Source: SMYC01 sp963578475
GTDB lineage: Bacteria; Acidobacteriota; Vicinamibacteria; Marinacidobacterales; SMYC01
Length of the DNA stretch: 64,000 bases
NCBI GenBank assembly: GCA_963578475.1
Contig: CAUZCL010000018.1
Coordinates: 1 to 64,000, forward strand
Direction: 5' to 3'
Positions 16,577 to 25,648 of this stretch are shown piece after piece; within the stretch, counting starts at the first letter, position 1; every line of letters begins with the position of its first letter. Below the pieces are notes generated by a model. That model did not search any database, was not told the origin of the DNA, and saw only the letters and a program-made list of their open reading frames with translations. The position numbers and the translations under genes are program-made.

Positions 16577-17680
16577 ATGAAGCTAGTACCTTTCGTCATG
16601 GAGCGCACTCAATCCGTCTGGGAGAACCAGGTCGAGCTCAACATCTCGGAAAGCGGCGTTACCCCGCTCACACTCGGAGAGCTGCTCGACGGCGCGTCGA
16701 TCGACGACACGAAACTCATCTACCCCCAGACCAACGGCACTCCGGAGCTGCGCGACGCGATAAGCGATCTCTATCCCGGCTCGGTCGCCGAGAATGTTCT
16801 CGCAACGAACGGCACGTCCGAAGCGAACTACATCTCGGTCTTGAGCACGCTCGAGCCCGGCGACGAGGCCGTTGTCATGATTCCGAACTATATGCAAGTA
16901 GCGGGCCTCGCTCGCTCGATAGGCGCGAACGTGAAGCTGCTCCCTCTTCACGAAGAGCTGGGCTGGGCGATCGACCCCGACGAGCTTCGAAAAATGGTCA
17001 CGGACAAGACAAAGCTCATTGCCGTGTGTAATCCCAACAACCCAACAGGCGCGGTGATGAGCGAGAACGCGATGCGTGATGTCGCGAAAATTGCCGGAAG
17101 CGTCGGGGCTTGGATCCTCTCCGATGAAGTCTATCTCGGCGCCGAGCTCAACGGCGAGCCCTCCGCGACCTATTGGGGCTGGTACGACAAGCTCATGGTG
17201 ACCGCGGGCCTCTCGAAGGCCTATGGGCTTCCCGGCCTGCGCATGGGCTGGGTGGTCACCGACAAGGAACACGCAGAATATCTGTGGTCCTACAAGGACT
17301 ACACGACGATAGCGCCTTCCGCGCTCTCGGATCGCCTTGCGACCCACGCGCTCGAGCCGGCACGCCGTACCAAGATCCTGGAGAGGACGCGCGCGATCTT
17401 GAACGATCAGCAGCCGGTTCTCGCGGCCTTCGTCGAGCGGCACGGCAACCACATGTCCTGGGTGAAGCCGAAAGCCGGCGCCATCGCTTTCATCCGCTAT
17501 AGCTGGGATATCAACTCCACGACCTTGATGGAGCGCCTCCGCGACGAGAAGGGCGTGTTCATCGTGCCGGGGGATCACTTCGAGATGGACCACTACATGC
17601 GTCTCGGCTATGGGTACCACAAAGAGGTGCTCGAGAAAGCCCTCGCCCGCTGCTCGGAGTTTTTTGAGGAACTCAACTGA
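16577..17680 (+). CDS. Class I/II PLP-dependent aminotransferase
   Basis: A 367-residue fold-type I aminotransferase. ATG 16577 was chosen because MKLVPFVMERTQSVWENQVE matches the start of one subgroup of these enzymes. NGTSEANYISVL binds phosphate, VCNPNNPTGAV carries the conserved Asn, LSDEVYLG the Asp/Tyr pair, the lysine of GLSKAYGLPGLRMGW (about residues 212-226) is the Schiff-base lysine and the C-terminal RLGYGY supplies the substrate arginine. The N-terminal WENQVELNISESGV resembles the capreomycidine-synthase-like group, but substrate cannot be assigned. It follows the PilZ gene by 50 bases on the same strand. Confidence 0.83.
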   Translation: MKLVPFVMERTQSVWENQVELNISESGVTPLTLGELLDGASIDDTKLIYPQTNGTPELRDAISDLYPGSVAENVLATNGTSEANYISVLSTLEPGDEAVVMIPNYMQVAGLARSIGANVKLLPLHEELGWAIDPDELRKMVTDKTKLIAVCNPNNPTGAVMSENAMRDVAKIAGSVGAWILSDEVYLGAELNGEPSATYWGWYDKLMVTAGLSKAYGLPGLRMGWVVTDKEHAEYLWSYKDYTTIAPSALSDRLATHALEPARRTKILERTRAILNDQQPVLAAFVERHGNHMSWVKPKAGAIAFIRYSWDINSTTLMERLRDEKGVFIVPGDHFEMDHYMRLGYGYHKEVLEKALARCSEFFEELN

Positions 17681-17736
17681 AAACAGGTGCGCATCGAGGA
17701 GCGCGCGGCGGATGGCTCACGTAGAATGGTCGTAAG

Positions 17737-18117
17737 GTGCTTTTTCTCGAACGTCTCGCCGAACAGAAGATCCAGGCCGCCATCGAGCGGGGCGAGCTCG
17801 ACAATTTACCCCTCTCTGGAAAGCCCCTCGGGCTCGAGCCTCGCGGCCTCGTGCCCGAAGATCTGAGGCTCACCTACAAACTCCTCAAGGACGCGGGTTT
17901 CCTGCCTCCCGAGATAGAGCTTCGGAAGGAGATCACGACGCTTGGGGACCTTCTCCGAACCGTCCATGAGGGGGACGAAGACGAGCGCTGTCGCCTCGCC
18001 CGCGAGCTCAACGCCAAAGTGCTCCGGCTAAACCTTCTGATGAAACGCTCGTTCGACCGCGAAGATCGCCAGGTCTACGCAGGCAAGCTCAGAAACAAGA
18101 TGCTAGAATCGAAGTAA
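17737..18117 (+). CDS. DUF1992 (DnaJ-subfamily C member 28-like) protein
   Basis: A 126-residue protein beginning at GTG 17737 with LFLERLAEQKIQAAIERGE, then FDNLP-like LDNLPLSGKPLGLEP and the LLKDAGFLPPEIELRKEI block. This E-x-K-I-x-x-A-x-x-x-G-x-F/L-D-x-L-x-G-x-G-x-P pattern defines DUF1992, a small helical domain of unknown function found alone in bacteria and in the mitochondrial DNAJC28 protein. No J-domain is present. Length is typical. It is co-directional with the SPFH gene 55 bases downstream. Confidence 0.83.
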   Translation: MLFLERLAEQKIQAAIERGELDNLPLSGKPLGLEPRGLVPEDLRLTYKLLKDAGFLPPEIELRKEITTLGDLLRTVHEGDEDERCRLARELNAKVLRLNLLMKRSFDREDRQVYAGKLRNKMLESK

Positions 18118-18172
18118 GCATCCCCAAACAAAACTTACAGTCTTTCCCAGGCATCCCCAGGGGGGAGGCAAC

Positions 18173-18688
18173 GTGGCTTTGAAGCCTTTCGTCAAATCGC
18201 AGCTGGTCGAGGTCATCGAGTGGGTGGACGACTCGACCGACACGCTGGTCTACCGCTTCCCTGTCGAGGGGCAAGAAATCAAGATGGGCGCCCAGCTCAC
18301 GGTGCGAGCGGGCCAGCTGGCGGTTTTCGTGAACGAGGGGCCCATCGCGGACACCTTCGAGCCGGACCGGCACCGCCTCGCGACGCGCAACATGCCCGTC
18401 CTGACCAAACTTCTCGCGTGGAAGCACGGTTTCGAATCGCCGTTCAAAGCCGAAATCTACTTCGTGTCCGCGCGCCTGTTCACGGACCAAAAATGGGGTA
18501 CATCGAACCCGGTCATGATGCGCGACCCCGAGCTCGGCCCCATCCGGCTGCGTGCTTTCGGAATTTACTCGTTCAAAGTGCGCGACGCAGCTCTCCGACA
18601 CGGCCAAGAATCGTCCTCGTACCTGCACACCTTTTTCATTTCATCGCACGACTCGTTTAGAGGGTCTCTCGACGGCCAGCCCCCCTAA
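18173..18688 (+). pseudogene. SPFH-domain protein (YdjI-like), truncated
   Basis: GTG 18173 follows a strong GGGGGAGG. The N-terminal 145 residues are a YdjI-type SPFH domain: FVKSQLVEVIEWVDDSTDTL, GAQLTVRAGQLAVFVNEGP, TRNMPVLTKLLAWKHG, FKAEIYFVSARLFTDQKWGT and GPIRLRAFGIYSFKV. Relatives run to 300 or more residues with a zinc-ribbon tail. Here similarity stops abruptly near SFKVRDAAL (about 18595) and a foreign 30-residue Ser-rich end leads to a stop. The break coincides with the left edge of the glycan island, so it is probably a recombination junction. Confidence 0.75.
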
Positions 18689-19454
18689 ACAGGGGAGCCA
18701 TGCACCTTGCGGACGATGTCGCTTTGAAAGACCGTCCTTCTCATCCGGTCCTTGTCGTCCAGGACCATGTCTTGGCAGGTCACTTCCTTCACCACGCCCA
18801 GAGACAGGTCCGAGTGGTAGCTGACCTTGTTCGGTCCGAAGATCAGGCTGTAGGCAAGGACCGAGTGCTTCCGGTTGTCGACGAACGCGCTCACCGGAGT
18901 TTCCGAGCCGGCAACCACTCGAACGAAGTCCATGTCGCACATCACGGCTTTGCCATCCACGCCCTGGGGAGGCCCGTCCACGAACACGAACTGGTATGGA
19001 TAATCGGGCACCTCCTTGTAAACGTGCCCCCGCACGAACGAGTAAGAGTACACTTCGATTGGTGATTGCCGTATCTCGACGAATGGCTTGAACTGGTCGG
19101 GCAGCGCCGACAGCGCATGCTCATACCAGATCGGATTTGCTCCATCGAGACGAGCTTTATCCCGTCAGCCGGAGTCCCATTGAGGTTCTCCAACATGGCC
19201 TGTGCGATGATCATGGTCGACCTGCCAGTGCCGCACTCGAGGACGAAGCTGGGTCGGTCGGTCCTGATCTTCCTGTACAGGGCCACGTAGTCGGTAGTAC
19301 TGACGCCGACGGATGGGGATGCTACGTTGGCATACGCCAGGATGTCTTTAAGTCCTGGTGTCTTGCCCATATAGTCGTTCGCGGCGGCGAGTAGGCGCAG
19401 CCTTCTTGGTCTGCTCCTGATGCGCTCGAATCTATGCTTCAGCCCTGTGATCAT
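18685..19454 (-). pseudogene. Class I SAM-dependent methyltransferase-like protein, one frameshift
   Basis: The first frame (ATG 19454) carries VLECGTGRSTMIIAQAM, the glycine-rich SAM-binding loop, and KLVSMEQ; the second continues IWYEHALSALPDQFKPFVEI, then YQFVFVDGPPQG and the rest to 18685. Adding an A to the AAA near 19137 joins them, giving about 255 residues. The FVFVDGP strand followed by a Gly-containing turn is seen in methyltransferases of O-antigen clusters. The gene start overlaps the stop of the upstream membrane-protein gene by ATGA with GGGAGG nearby. Last gene of the glycan island. Confidence 0.68.
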
Positions 19455-20055
19455 AACGCGCCTCCCGAGAGTCTGGGAACGAAGCTGTCAACAATATCGC
19501 CCTGTAGATCGAATTCGGGCGCGTAGCTGGCATCTGGCCTGGGATGAGACGCGATTTGCGGGGCTGGCGGCACGTGTTCTCCCACAGTTGGCGAACGGTG
19601 CATTTGTAGCTTCCGTACAACTTGCAACTTTTCAGATATGAGCGACGAATTCCACTCTCGTGTCGATGCTCGCAACAGCTCTCGAAGCTGCCTCACGTCG
19701 CGGACACCTCTGATGGGGCGCGGCCCTCGGATACAGCCACTCGACCGTTCTCTACGGATATCACCTTGTGGAAATCGAACGCCCTTGCCCGACGGGCCAA
19801 TGCCAGCAGGCCGACTGCCACGGTCGCCAGAACCAGCAGGATGGCGGGAACCCACCCATCAGAGATCGCGACATCCCAGCCCACCGTTTCTAATACTTTG
19901 GCCACCAGGTCAACTGCCTGGTCGGGGGTAAGCAACAGATAGACCAGCGTCAAAGTCGCCGTCTCCAGAGACGGCAACGCGAGAGCCAGAGAAAACAGGG
20001 TCGCGAGCGCTAGCTTGTAGCGACGGGCGATGTCGGCTAGCTGCCTGACAGGCAT
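19451..20055 (-). pseudogene. Two-helix membrane protein of the glycan island, one frameshift
   Basis: The first frame encodes a basic start (RQLADIARRYKLALATLF), two predicted membrane helices (about residues 17-45 and 66-87) and a charged stretch, stopping after PSEVSAT at 19693. The next frame continues RQLRELLRASTREWNSSLIS with a soluble tail to 19451. One inserted base in ACGTGAGG near 19695 restores continuity, about 200 residues in all. I do not recognise the family; by context it may be an accessory membrane protein of surface-glycan synthesis or export. It is translationally coupled to the methyltransferase. Confidence 0.55.
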
Positions 20056-20189
20056 TCTATTCTATGCCCTCATGCACCGATTTGGTGGGTCTGTCGGGCA
20101 TCATTATTGCGTATCCTCTTACGCTCGATGGAATCCTGTGCATTGCGGGGGTAAGGGGGCGCCAGCCGAACGAGGAACCGATCCTGGGT

Positions 20190-20573
20190 TCAGCCAGCCG
20201 TCTGACGAGGAGGGACCACGTACTCTCTCTGCTCGACGCAGCAGTTATAGGCCCAGGCCTCCTTGGACTTGGCCTCGTCTTCCTGGGGTGGCGCCACGTA
20301 CTCGCTGGGGTCGTCCCAGTCATCCATGCGCGTCTCCTGCATACCCTGGAAGAAGCGCAGCCGATACTTCTGCTGGTACTCGTCTAAGATGCGGTTGCCC
20401 TCCTCGGTATCGCTCTCCGCCTGGCGTATTTTGGGCCACTCGTCTTTGGGGAACTGGACGTAACAGATGAACGTCCGCATCAGGCCATCGATTTCGGCCG
20501 ACGATAGCTGAGGCATGTTCAGAATGGAGTTCGATGTTGTATGAGTGGTGATGAGTTGGCATCCAAGTAGCCG
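20190..20573 (-). pseudogene. C-terminal fragment of a B12-binding radical SAM protein
   Basis: After an in-frame stop, the frame reads LITTHTTSNSILNMPQLSS, EIDGLMRTFICYVQFPKDEW and IRQAESDTEEGN, the C-terminal helical region of B12-binding radical SAM enzymes found in O-antigen clusters. The cobalamin domain and the CxxxCxxC core are absent: upstream sequence ends at the epimerase stop. A protein start at ATG 20516 would give 108 residues, but this is more likely a 5'-truncated relic. 20056-20189 has no visible gene. Confidence 0.58.
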
Positions 20574-20643
20574 CGGGCGACTGCCATGCGAGTCTGTAGG
20601 GAATCTCTACCGGATGCTTTGGTAGGGATCGGACACCGCGCGC

Positions 20644-21579
20644 CTATCTCCCGCTCTCCATAGCCCAGCGTGTAAATTGACGCACGCCCCGTAACGGTGG
20701 AAAGGAGGGTGTGAACCCAGTCGCAGAATGCAGGGTAGAGATGTCAGCGGCGATGCCGAAGATGTCGCCCGGGGTGCCCTCGGCCACCTCAACTGTAAGC
20801 TGGTCCGAAACGCCTAGTTCGTCGGCGATAGCGGAACTGAGCTGCCTAATAGTCATCGCTTCACCAGAGCCCACGTTGAATGGTCCATCAGTCTCGTTCT
20901 GGGTCGCACATAACATCCATGCCGTGACTACGTCGTCAATATGCACGACGTCACGAAACCGCTCCAGTGGGCCCCGAGATACGATCCTGGGGCTTTTCAA
21001 CAACATCGCCACGAATATGCTGACCAGACCCTGGTCCATGCGGGTCAAATCCTGCCCTGGACCATAGACGTTGAACATGCGTAGGTTGTTGAAGGAGATT
21101 CCCCGGTCGCTGCAAAAGATGTGAACCAGCCGCTCACACGCTAGTTTCGCGATAGCATAGTGGGACATGGGCAGGCAGGGCGTATCTTCCGTCACCGGGT
21201 TCTGCTCAATAGTTACGTTGCCGTAGACTGTCATACTCGACGCATGGAGGATGCGCTCGACACCCAACCGTGCGCCCAGCTCAAGGACATTGTAGGCGAC
21301 CCGGTAGCCATCGGCCACCGTGCCTACGGGGTTCCTGGCCGATGAGGGACCCGATTCGGCTGCCGCCAGATGCATGAGGCAATCCGCACTTGATATACTC
21401 ACGGCCGCGACAGAATTTGCGTCCTTCAGGTCGACTTGGACGAGAGTGGCACCCGGTACGCGTTCTACAACCGAGGTGACCGAGCTGTCGAGCATAGTGA
21501 CCTGGTGGCCTTCCTCTACAAGCCTGGATGCAATCCGAGAACCAACGAATCCCAAGCCCCCGGTAACGACAACGTGCAT
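20644..21579 (-). CDS. NAD-dependent nucleotide-sugar epimerase/dehydratase
   Basis: An intact 311-residue extended SDR. GGLGFVGS at residues 7-14 is the NAD-binding loop, HLAAAES follows beta-4, SSMTVYG and the catalytic pair in SHYAIAKLACE (Tyr and Lys separated by three residues) are in place, and RMFNVYGPGQDLTRMDQG and RFRDVVHIDDVVTAW are characteristic of UDP-glucose 4-epimerase and related enzymes. Substrate specificity is not determinable by eye. ATG 21579. It sits in the minus-strand run of glycan genes between the fusion enzyme and the radical SAM relic. Confidence 0.86.
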   Translation of the reverse strand: MHVVVTGGLGFVGSRIASRLVEEGHQVTMLDSSVTSVVERVPGATLVQVDLKDANSVAAVSISSADCLMHLAAAESGPSSARNPVGTVADGYRVAYNVLELGARLGVERILHASSMTVYGNVTIEQNPVTEDTPCLPMSHYAIAKLACERLVHIFCSDRGISFNNLRMFNVYGPGQDLTRMDQGLVSIFVAMLLKSPRIVSRGPLERFRDVVHIDDVVTAWMLCATQNETDGPFNVGSGEAMTIRQLSSAIADELGVSDQLTVEVAEGTPGDIFGIAADISTLHSATGFTPSFPPLRGVRQFTRWAMESGR

Positions 21580-21637
21580 CTGAATCCCTACCTTTACCCT
21601 ACTTCCAGGTTGATATTTCTCTATTACGTACTCGGGG

Positions 21638-21745
21638 CTAATCGCGAAAGAAGTTGTTCACTGATTCAATAATGTAGTCTTGTTGTTCGCGCGATATTTC
21701 CGTTTCCCGGCCCGAGGCGGTCTCCCGAGGGAGTGTTGCGCTCAC
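21638..21745 (-). pseudogene. 35-codon ORF resembling the tail of a sugar aminotransferase
   Basis: GTG 21745 overlaps the stop of the fusion gene (GTGA). The peptide ends REQQDYIIESVNNFFRD, like the C-terminus of DegT-family aminotransferases ('..x-DYIIE-x-x-x-x-FF'). Whether it is a relic of a larger gene deleted here or a chance small ORF is open. Confidence 0.3.
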
Positions 21746-23649
21746 TCGGTGTCAACCTCCAGCAGAGTCTTAAGGTGGTCACGACGACGGGAGCCGGCCA
21801 GAGCATCCCGAAATTCCCCTAGCGGCAATATGTCCTGAAAATACGCGCCCAACTCCAGACTGGGGAGCACGCCCAGTGCCTCTTCCATCTCCGCGACACC
21901 ACTTCCAACAGAGCCCACGAGTGTCTTGTCGTAGGCAACCGGGTCCTGAAGAGAAAATCGCTCGTGTGCAGACGGGACCTCCAGAAGCAGAATCGTCGCT
22001 CCGGCCGGGCTCTGGATCAGCATGGTCTCCAACACCTGCGAATCGCCCGTCAGCTCGACCATGACGTCGAAGGTTTCAAGGTGGTCCAGCGTGTCCGTGA
22101 GGCGGACGTCCGAAGCCGCAAGGTATTCCCGTCGGGCCGGGTTGCGATCATAGACCGTGACCACGTGGCCCTGGCGCGCCAGCACCTGTGCGCAGAAATG
22201 TCCTTGAGGGCCCGCGCCTGCCACAAGGAAATGACGATTACTCGCTGACGGCGGTATTGCCCTCTGCAAACGCTTCAGGCCCTTGAGCACAGTGGCCAGG
22301 GGCTCCGCGAGACTGGCGGACCTGAGGTCGACGCCGTCCGGGATTCGAGCCACGAACTGGCCTGGCAGGACCACGTACTCGGAGTGGGCGCCGTTGCGCC
22401 CGAAGAGGCCCATCTCGACCCGCTCAGCACAGCCTATCTCGGAGCCACGGCGACACTCGGCACACCTGCCGCACCCTTGGATGTAGGCGCCGACCACCGG
22501 ATCGCCCTCCATCCAGGAGTCAACGTTGACACCCGTGGCTACCACGCGTCCGCTGAACTCGTGCCCAAGAACAATGGGGTACCGAGCGAACCCCTCTTTC
22601 ACGTAACGGTGCGTTCCGTCGAGCACTTCGAGGTCTGCCTGGCAGACGCCGGCGTACGCGACCCTTACCAGCACTTCTCCCGGCTTCAGCCTGGGGAGAT
22701 CGATCTCCTCCAGGGCCGCCTGCCCAGGGCCCCGCGCGACCACGGCCTGGCAGCGCCGCCGGGCGAAGTACATGGCATCCTTGCTCTCTAGGTCCGCCAC
22801 AGCGGCGCCATCCAACAGGCCCCTGACCGTTCCAATGGCCTTGTTCATTCGGAACGAGAAGATCTCCGGTGCCCGCCTCCAGACGTTGTCCTCTCGCGTG
22901 GCACGGTACAGGTCGATGAAGAATCGGCCGGCTTCGCACGCTACCTCGACGGGGACCTTCCGCTGGCCGGTCAACCCAATCATCTTCCCCGCCACCGCCT
23001 CGCGATAGAATCGCCGGCGTACCTGGGGCCAGTTCTCTTCGTGTATGTGGTAGAGGGCCGCCTGGGGCTCGTACTTCACGTGTAGGCCCCGTTCCATCCA
23101 GTACTTGGCCCACTCGATGTCTTCCAGGCCCGGCAGGGCCTCGTCGAACCGGTGCGTCTGCCACAGGTCACTGCGTATAGCCGAGTTGGCATTGTTGGCG
23201 AAGAAATTGGGCGGCTTTAGCAGCTTTGGCTTGCTCCCGAATGTACGCCGCAAGTCGATCGCCTCGCTGAACTTTGTCGCCTCCCAACCAAGTTGCCTGC
23301 CATATACCATGGCGGTGTTCTCTTCACGGAGGGGGGCGATGAGATTGCCGAGCCAGTCGTTGTTCAGCGGCTTGGTGTGGGCCGACACAATGGCAACGAA
23401 CTGCCCGACGCATGCCTCCATGCCAACGTTGAGCGAGTAGCCGTAAGTGAAATCGCTGCCGTCGATTCGCAGGATTCTATCGGTGTGACGGGCCGCGATG
23501 TCCCTGGTCCGGTCGTACGACCCGGAGTCCACGAAGACGATCTCGTAGTCGCGGTAGGACTGGGTGGCCAGCCCCTCCAGTAGCTTTGGAAGGTGCTTCT
23601 CCTCGTTGAACGTCCGTACCAGTACAGACGTCTCTGGGGTCGGGCTCAC
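21742..23649 (-). CDS. Fusion: family-2 glycosyltransferase + zinc-dependent alcohol dehydrogenase
   Basis: One uninterrupted 635-residue frame from GTG 23649. Residues 7-270 are a GT-A glycosyltransferase of the rhamnosyltransferase type: SVLVRTFNEEKHL, FVDSGSYDRT (about 39-48), GYSLNVGM, ANNANSAIRS and LPGLEDIEWAKYW, the acceptor-side ED motif. Residues about 296-635 are a medium-chain dehydrogenase: AYAGVCQADLEV with the catalytic zinc Cys336, GHEFSG with His363-Glu364, structural zinc cysteines 393, 396, 399 and 407 in CGRCAECRRGSEIGC, and the Rossmann loop GAGPQG at 478-483. Both halves keep their active-site residues. The linker (270-295) is short. The dehydrogenase may oxidise or reduce the sugar or cyclitol alcohol that the transferase handles. 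Confidence 0.85.
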   Translation of the reverse strand: MSPTPETSVLVRTFNEEKHLPKLLEGLATQSYRDYEIVFVDSGSYDRTRDIAARHTDRILRIDGSDFTYGYSLNVGMEACVGQFVAIVSAHTKPLNNDWLGNLIAPLREENTAMVYGRQLGWEATKFSEAIDLRRTFGSKPKLLKPPNFFANNANSAIRSDLWQTHRFDEALPGLEDIEWAKYWMERGLHVKYEPQAALYHIHEENWPQVRRRFYREAVAGKMIGLTGQRKVPVEVACEAGRFFIDLYRATREDNVWRRAPEIFSFRMNKAIGTVRGLLDGAAVADLESKDAMYFARRRCQAVVARGPGQAALEEIDLPRLKPGEVLVRVAYAGVCQADLEVLDGTHRYVKEGFARYPIVLGHEFSGRVVATGVNVDSWMEGDPVVGAYIQGCGRCAECRRGSEIGCAERVEMGLFGRNGAHSEYVVLPGQFVARIPDGVDLRSASLAEPLATVLKGLKRLQRAIPPSASNRHFLVAGAGPQGHFCAQVLARQGHVVTVYDRNPARREYLAASDVRLTDTLDHLETFDVMVELTGDSQVLETMLIQSPAGATILLLEVPSAHERFSLQDPVAYDKTLVGSVGSGVAEMEEALGVLPSLELGAYFQDILPLGEFRDALAGSRRRDHLKTLLEVDTE

Positions 23650-23728
23650 ACCGACGCCTCGCCGCTTCGGGCCGAGACCCGAAAAGGGCCATGCCAGATT
23701 ACGCGGGGCCCGAGACGAAGGCTACTCT

Positions 23729-24154
23729 TCACCCTGCCCTGACCTCATCTCGACCGGGTGCATACTGACTCACGAGCGGGTCCTCCTTCATCAGCGACTG
23801 GACCATTACACGGTCAGCCTCGGTGTCGACCGCGTGGCTTGCTGTGCTCGGTCTCCACCATGCGGACCTTATAGCCGTGTTCCAACAGACGCATCATGTC
23901 GACGGATTCGGCCACTCCAGCGGCGTTGGGTCCAGTCGCGCGTACTCGAGAAGCGTCTCCCGCCGGAACGGGATGACACACACCTGTTTGTGCACCGGCG
24001 TTCCAGCTAATCCCGATGGAGGGCTGGTAGGGATCGCTTGCCGCGAGAAGTACAGTGCATTGCCACTGCCGTCTATCACGACCTTGACAGTGTTTGGGTC
24101 CCGGTACTCTTCCATGGTGGTAATTCGCTTTGCCAGGTTCACACATCCTATCAT
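23729..24154 (-). pseudogene. C-terminal fragment of a CMP-sugar synthetase (KdsB/NeuA-like)
   Basis: Three frames in succession read DPNTVKVVIDGSGNALYFSR, FRRETLLEYARLDPTPLE, then VAESVDMMRLLEHGYKVRMV and ETEH, then HAVDTEADRVMVQSLMKED. This order matches 3-deoxy-manno-octulosonate cytidylyltransferase from its middle to its end. A one-base deletion after PTPLE and an indel after ETEH account for the frame changes. The N-terminal CTP-binding half (R-x-x-S-x-R-x-P/K-x-L) is missing; the sequence switches at about 24154 to an SDR fragment on the other strand. It would have activated a keto-sugar acid for the surface glycan. Confidence 0.7.
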
Positions 24155-24545
24155 TCAGGCTCTCAGACTGGCAAGAGTCTCTAGACGTGAACATGACCGG
24201 AACATTCTTGTTGACCCAGGCGGTGTGCAGGGTCTTCGAAGAACAAGGGTCGGGTAACATTATCAACATCTGCTCGACGTATGGCCTCATGGGCCCGGAC
24301 CAGCGAATCTACAACGAGGGCGAGGAGATGACATTCGTCAAGCGGACCACCTACTCGGTGACGAAATTAGCTGTGCTGGGGTTCACCCGCTACCTCGCTG
24401 CCTATTACCGCGGAGGAACATCAGGGTGAACGCCCTTACGCCCGGCGGCGTCGAACAAGACCACGACGAAGATTTCGTGCGCCGCTACAGCGCTAAGACC
24501 ATTCTTGGGAGGATGGCCCGCCCTCACGAGCTGACCGGAGCGCCT
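24154..24545 (+). pseudogene. Short-chain dehydrogenase fragment (both ends missing, one frameshift)
   Basis: The frame reads LSDWQESLDVNMTGTFLLTQ, GNIINICSTYGLMGPD and TYSVTKLAVLGFTRYLAAYY, with the catalytic Ser (ICS), Tyr and Lys (Y-S-V-T-K). After RGG a lost A in GGAAC (near 24417) shifts to VNALTPGGVEQDHDEDFVRR and GRMARPHELTGA. The N-terminal TGGxxGIG cofactor loop and the last strand-helix are absent. It begins at the same point where the CMP-sugar synthetase fragment ends, and stops at about 24545 against a threonine aldolase relic. SDRs of this kind accompany CMP-sugar synthetases in flagellin-glycan (PtmA/PtmB) loci. Confidence 0.68.
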
Positions 24546-24561
24546 AAGTTAGGCTGTCGTT

Positions 24562-24669
24562 TCAGCTTCGTCGCACGATTGTGGCGAACGCTTCGGCGAC
24601 GCGACCAACGTCATCGTCATGAATGTGGCAATGGGTCACGAATCGGATGGTGTTGTCTGAACGCAGCAT
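24562..24669 (-). pseudogene. C-terminal relic of a threonine aldolase
   Basis: A 35-codon frame: MLRSDNTIRFVTHCHIHDDD followed by VGRVAEAFATIVRRS and TGA. The 'x-R-F-V-T-H-x-x-x-x-x-x-D-V-x-x-x-x-x-A-F' pattern is the extreme C-terminus of L-threonine aldolases. The rest of the gene is absent; upstream sequence is the 3' end of the TRAP gene. It overlaps the apparent TRAP stop, so a junction lies near 24665. Confidence 0.5.
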
Positions 24670-25648
24670 AGCAGCTCTTCCGAAACCGGATCTAGGGCAG
24701 CCCATTCAAGCCACATCGGCGCTGCGGACTGTCGCGCCTTCGCGAGATCGAAAGGCGTCGGCTCTCTTAGGGTCATGCCCTGATCGCGCAGCTCCCGCCG
24801 CGCGTCGAGGTCCATGGCGGGGATCTGTCGTCGAAAGGTCGCGCTCCAATCTCTGGCGTTACTCTGCAGGATTGTTTGCAGCGAGGCCGGCAGCTCGCTC
24901 CACGATTTCTGGCTCATGAGCACGAACTGATGTCCCATCGAGAGATTAAGCATGTAGCCGTGCTCGATAAAGTCGTATAGCTTCCAATCACGCACGGAGA
25001 GAGCCGACGTGATGACGCCGTCAATCACTTTTCGTTGGAGGGCGATCGAGCCTCGGCAGACGCGATGGACACCGGAACCGCGCCGATTGTCTTCAACATC
25101 TCGACTTGCTGCTGATTCCAGACCCGGATCTTCTTGCCCTTCAGGTCCTCGAGACGTTCGATGGGTGTGTCCGTCCACACATTCTGCGGAGGCATCGTCC
25201 AATGAAAGAGCACGCGGACGTCAGCTTTCTCGTTCAAATGGTCCGCGAAAATAGTGCGGGTGCCCCCGACGGCCTCGTTGAACTCATCGAAGCTGACGCA
25301 AAGAAACGGCATGCCGAAGACGTTGAGCTCCGGCACGTCGCCCGCCAAGAGACCAACGCTCCCGTCGACGAGATCGACTTGATGGGCCGCAACGATCTTG
25401 ATCATGTCGAACGGCGTGTAGGGAAGCTCGCCGGCGGTAAACACCTGAAGGCTCAGGGCACCGCCGCTATCATTGCGTAGGTCGAAGGCGAGCTCGCGGT
25501 ATAGATGCGCCACCTGATCGTTGGTGGGAAAATAGGTAAAAAGCCGCAGACGCACGGGCTCCGACGTTTCCGCCGCCGCGCTCGCTCCCGCGGCGCAGCA
25601 TCCGATGAGCAAAACCGCGATCGTCCGGCACCGCACCTTCCTACTCAC
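24636..25648 (-). pseudogene. TRAP transporter solute-binding protein (DctP family), one frameshift
   Basis: GTG 25648 opens a signal peptide (TIAVLLIGCCAAGASAAAE). The mature part has SGGALSLQVFTAGELPYTPF, DVPELNVFGMPFLC, ERLEDLKGKKIRVWN and GAVPVSIASAE; then a lost base near 25052 shifts to IALQRKVIDGVITSALSV, FYDFIEHGYML-like LYDFIEHGYMLNLSMGH and the C-terminal helices to 24636. R-V-W and the Q-R-G/K-x-x-D-G pattern are DctP hallmarks. The last residues may be altered by the junction with the aldolase relic. It overlaps the end of hyuB by eight bases, so ligand could be the substrate of HyuAB. No TRAP permease genes are in the window. Confidence 0.78.

Noticed and set aside
16583..17620. 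345-codon minus-strand frame opposite the aminotransferase
   Set aside because: The plus strand has the complete PLP-enzyme motif set; the antisense frame has none.
19420..19942. Plus-strand frames opposite the island membrane protein
   Set aside because: The minus strand explains the region with one frameshift and coupled start codons; plus-strand frames have no features.
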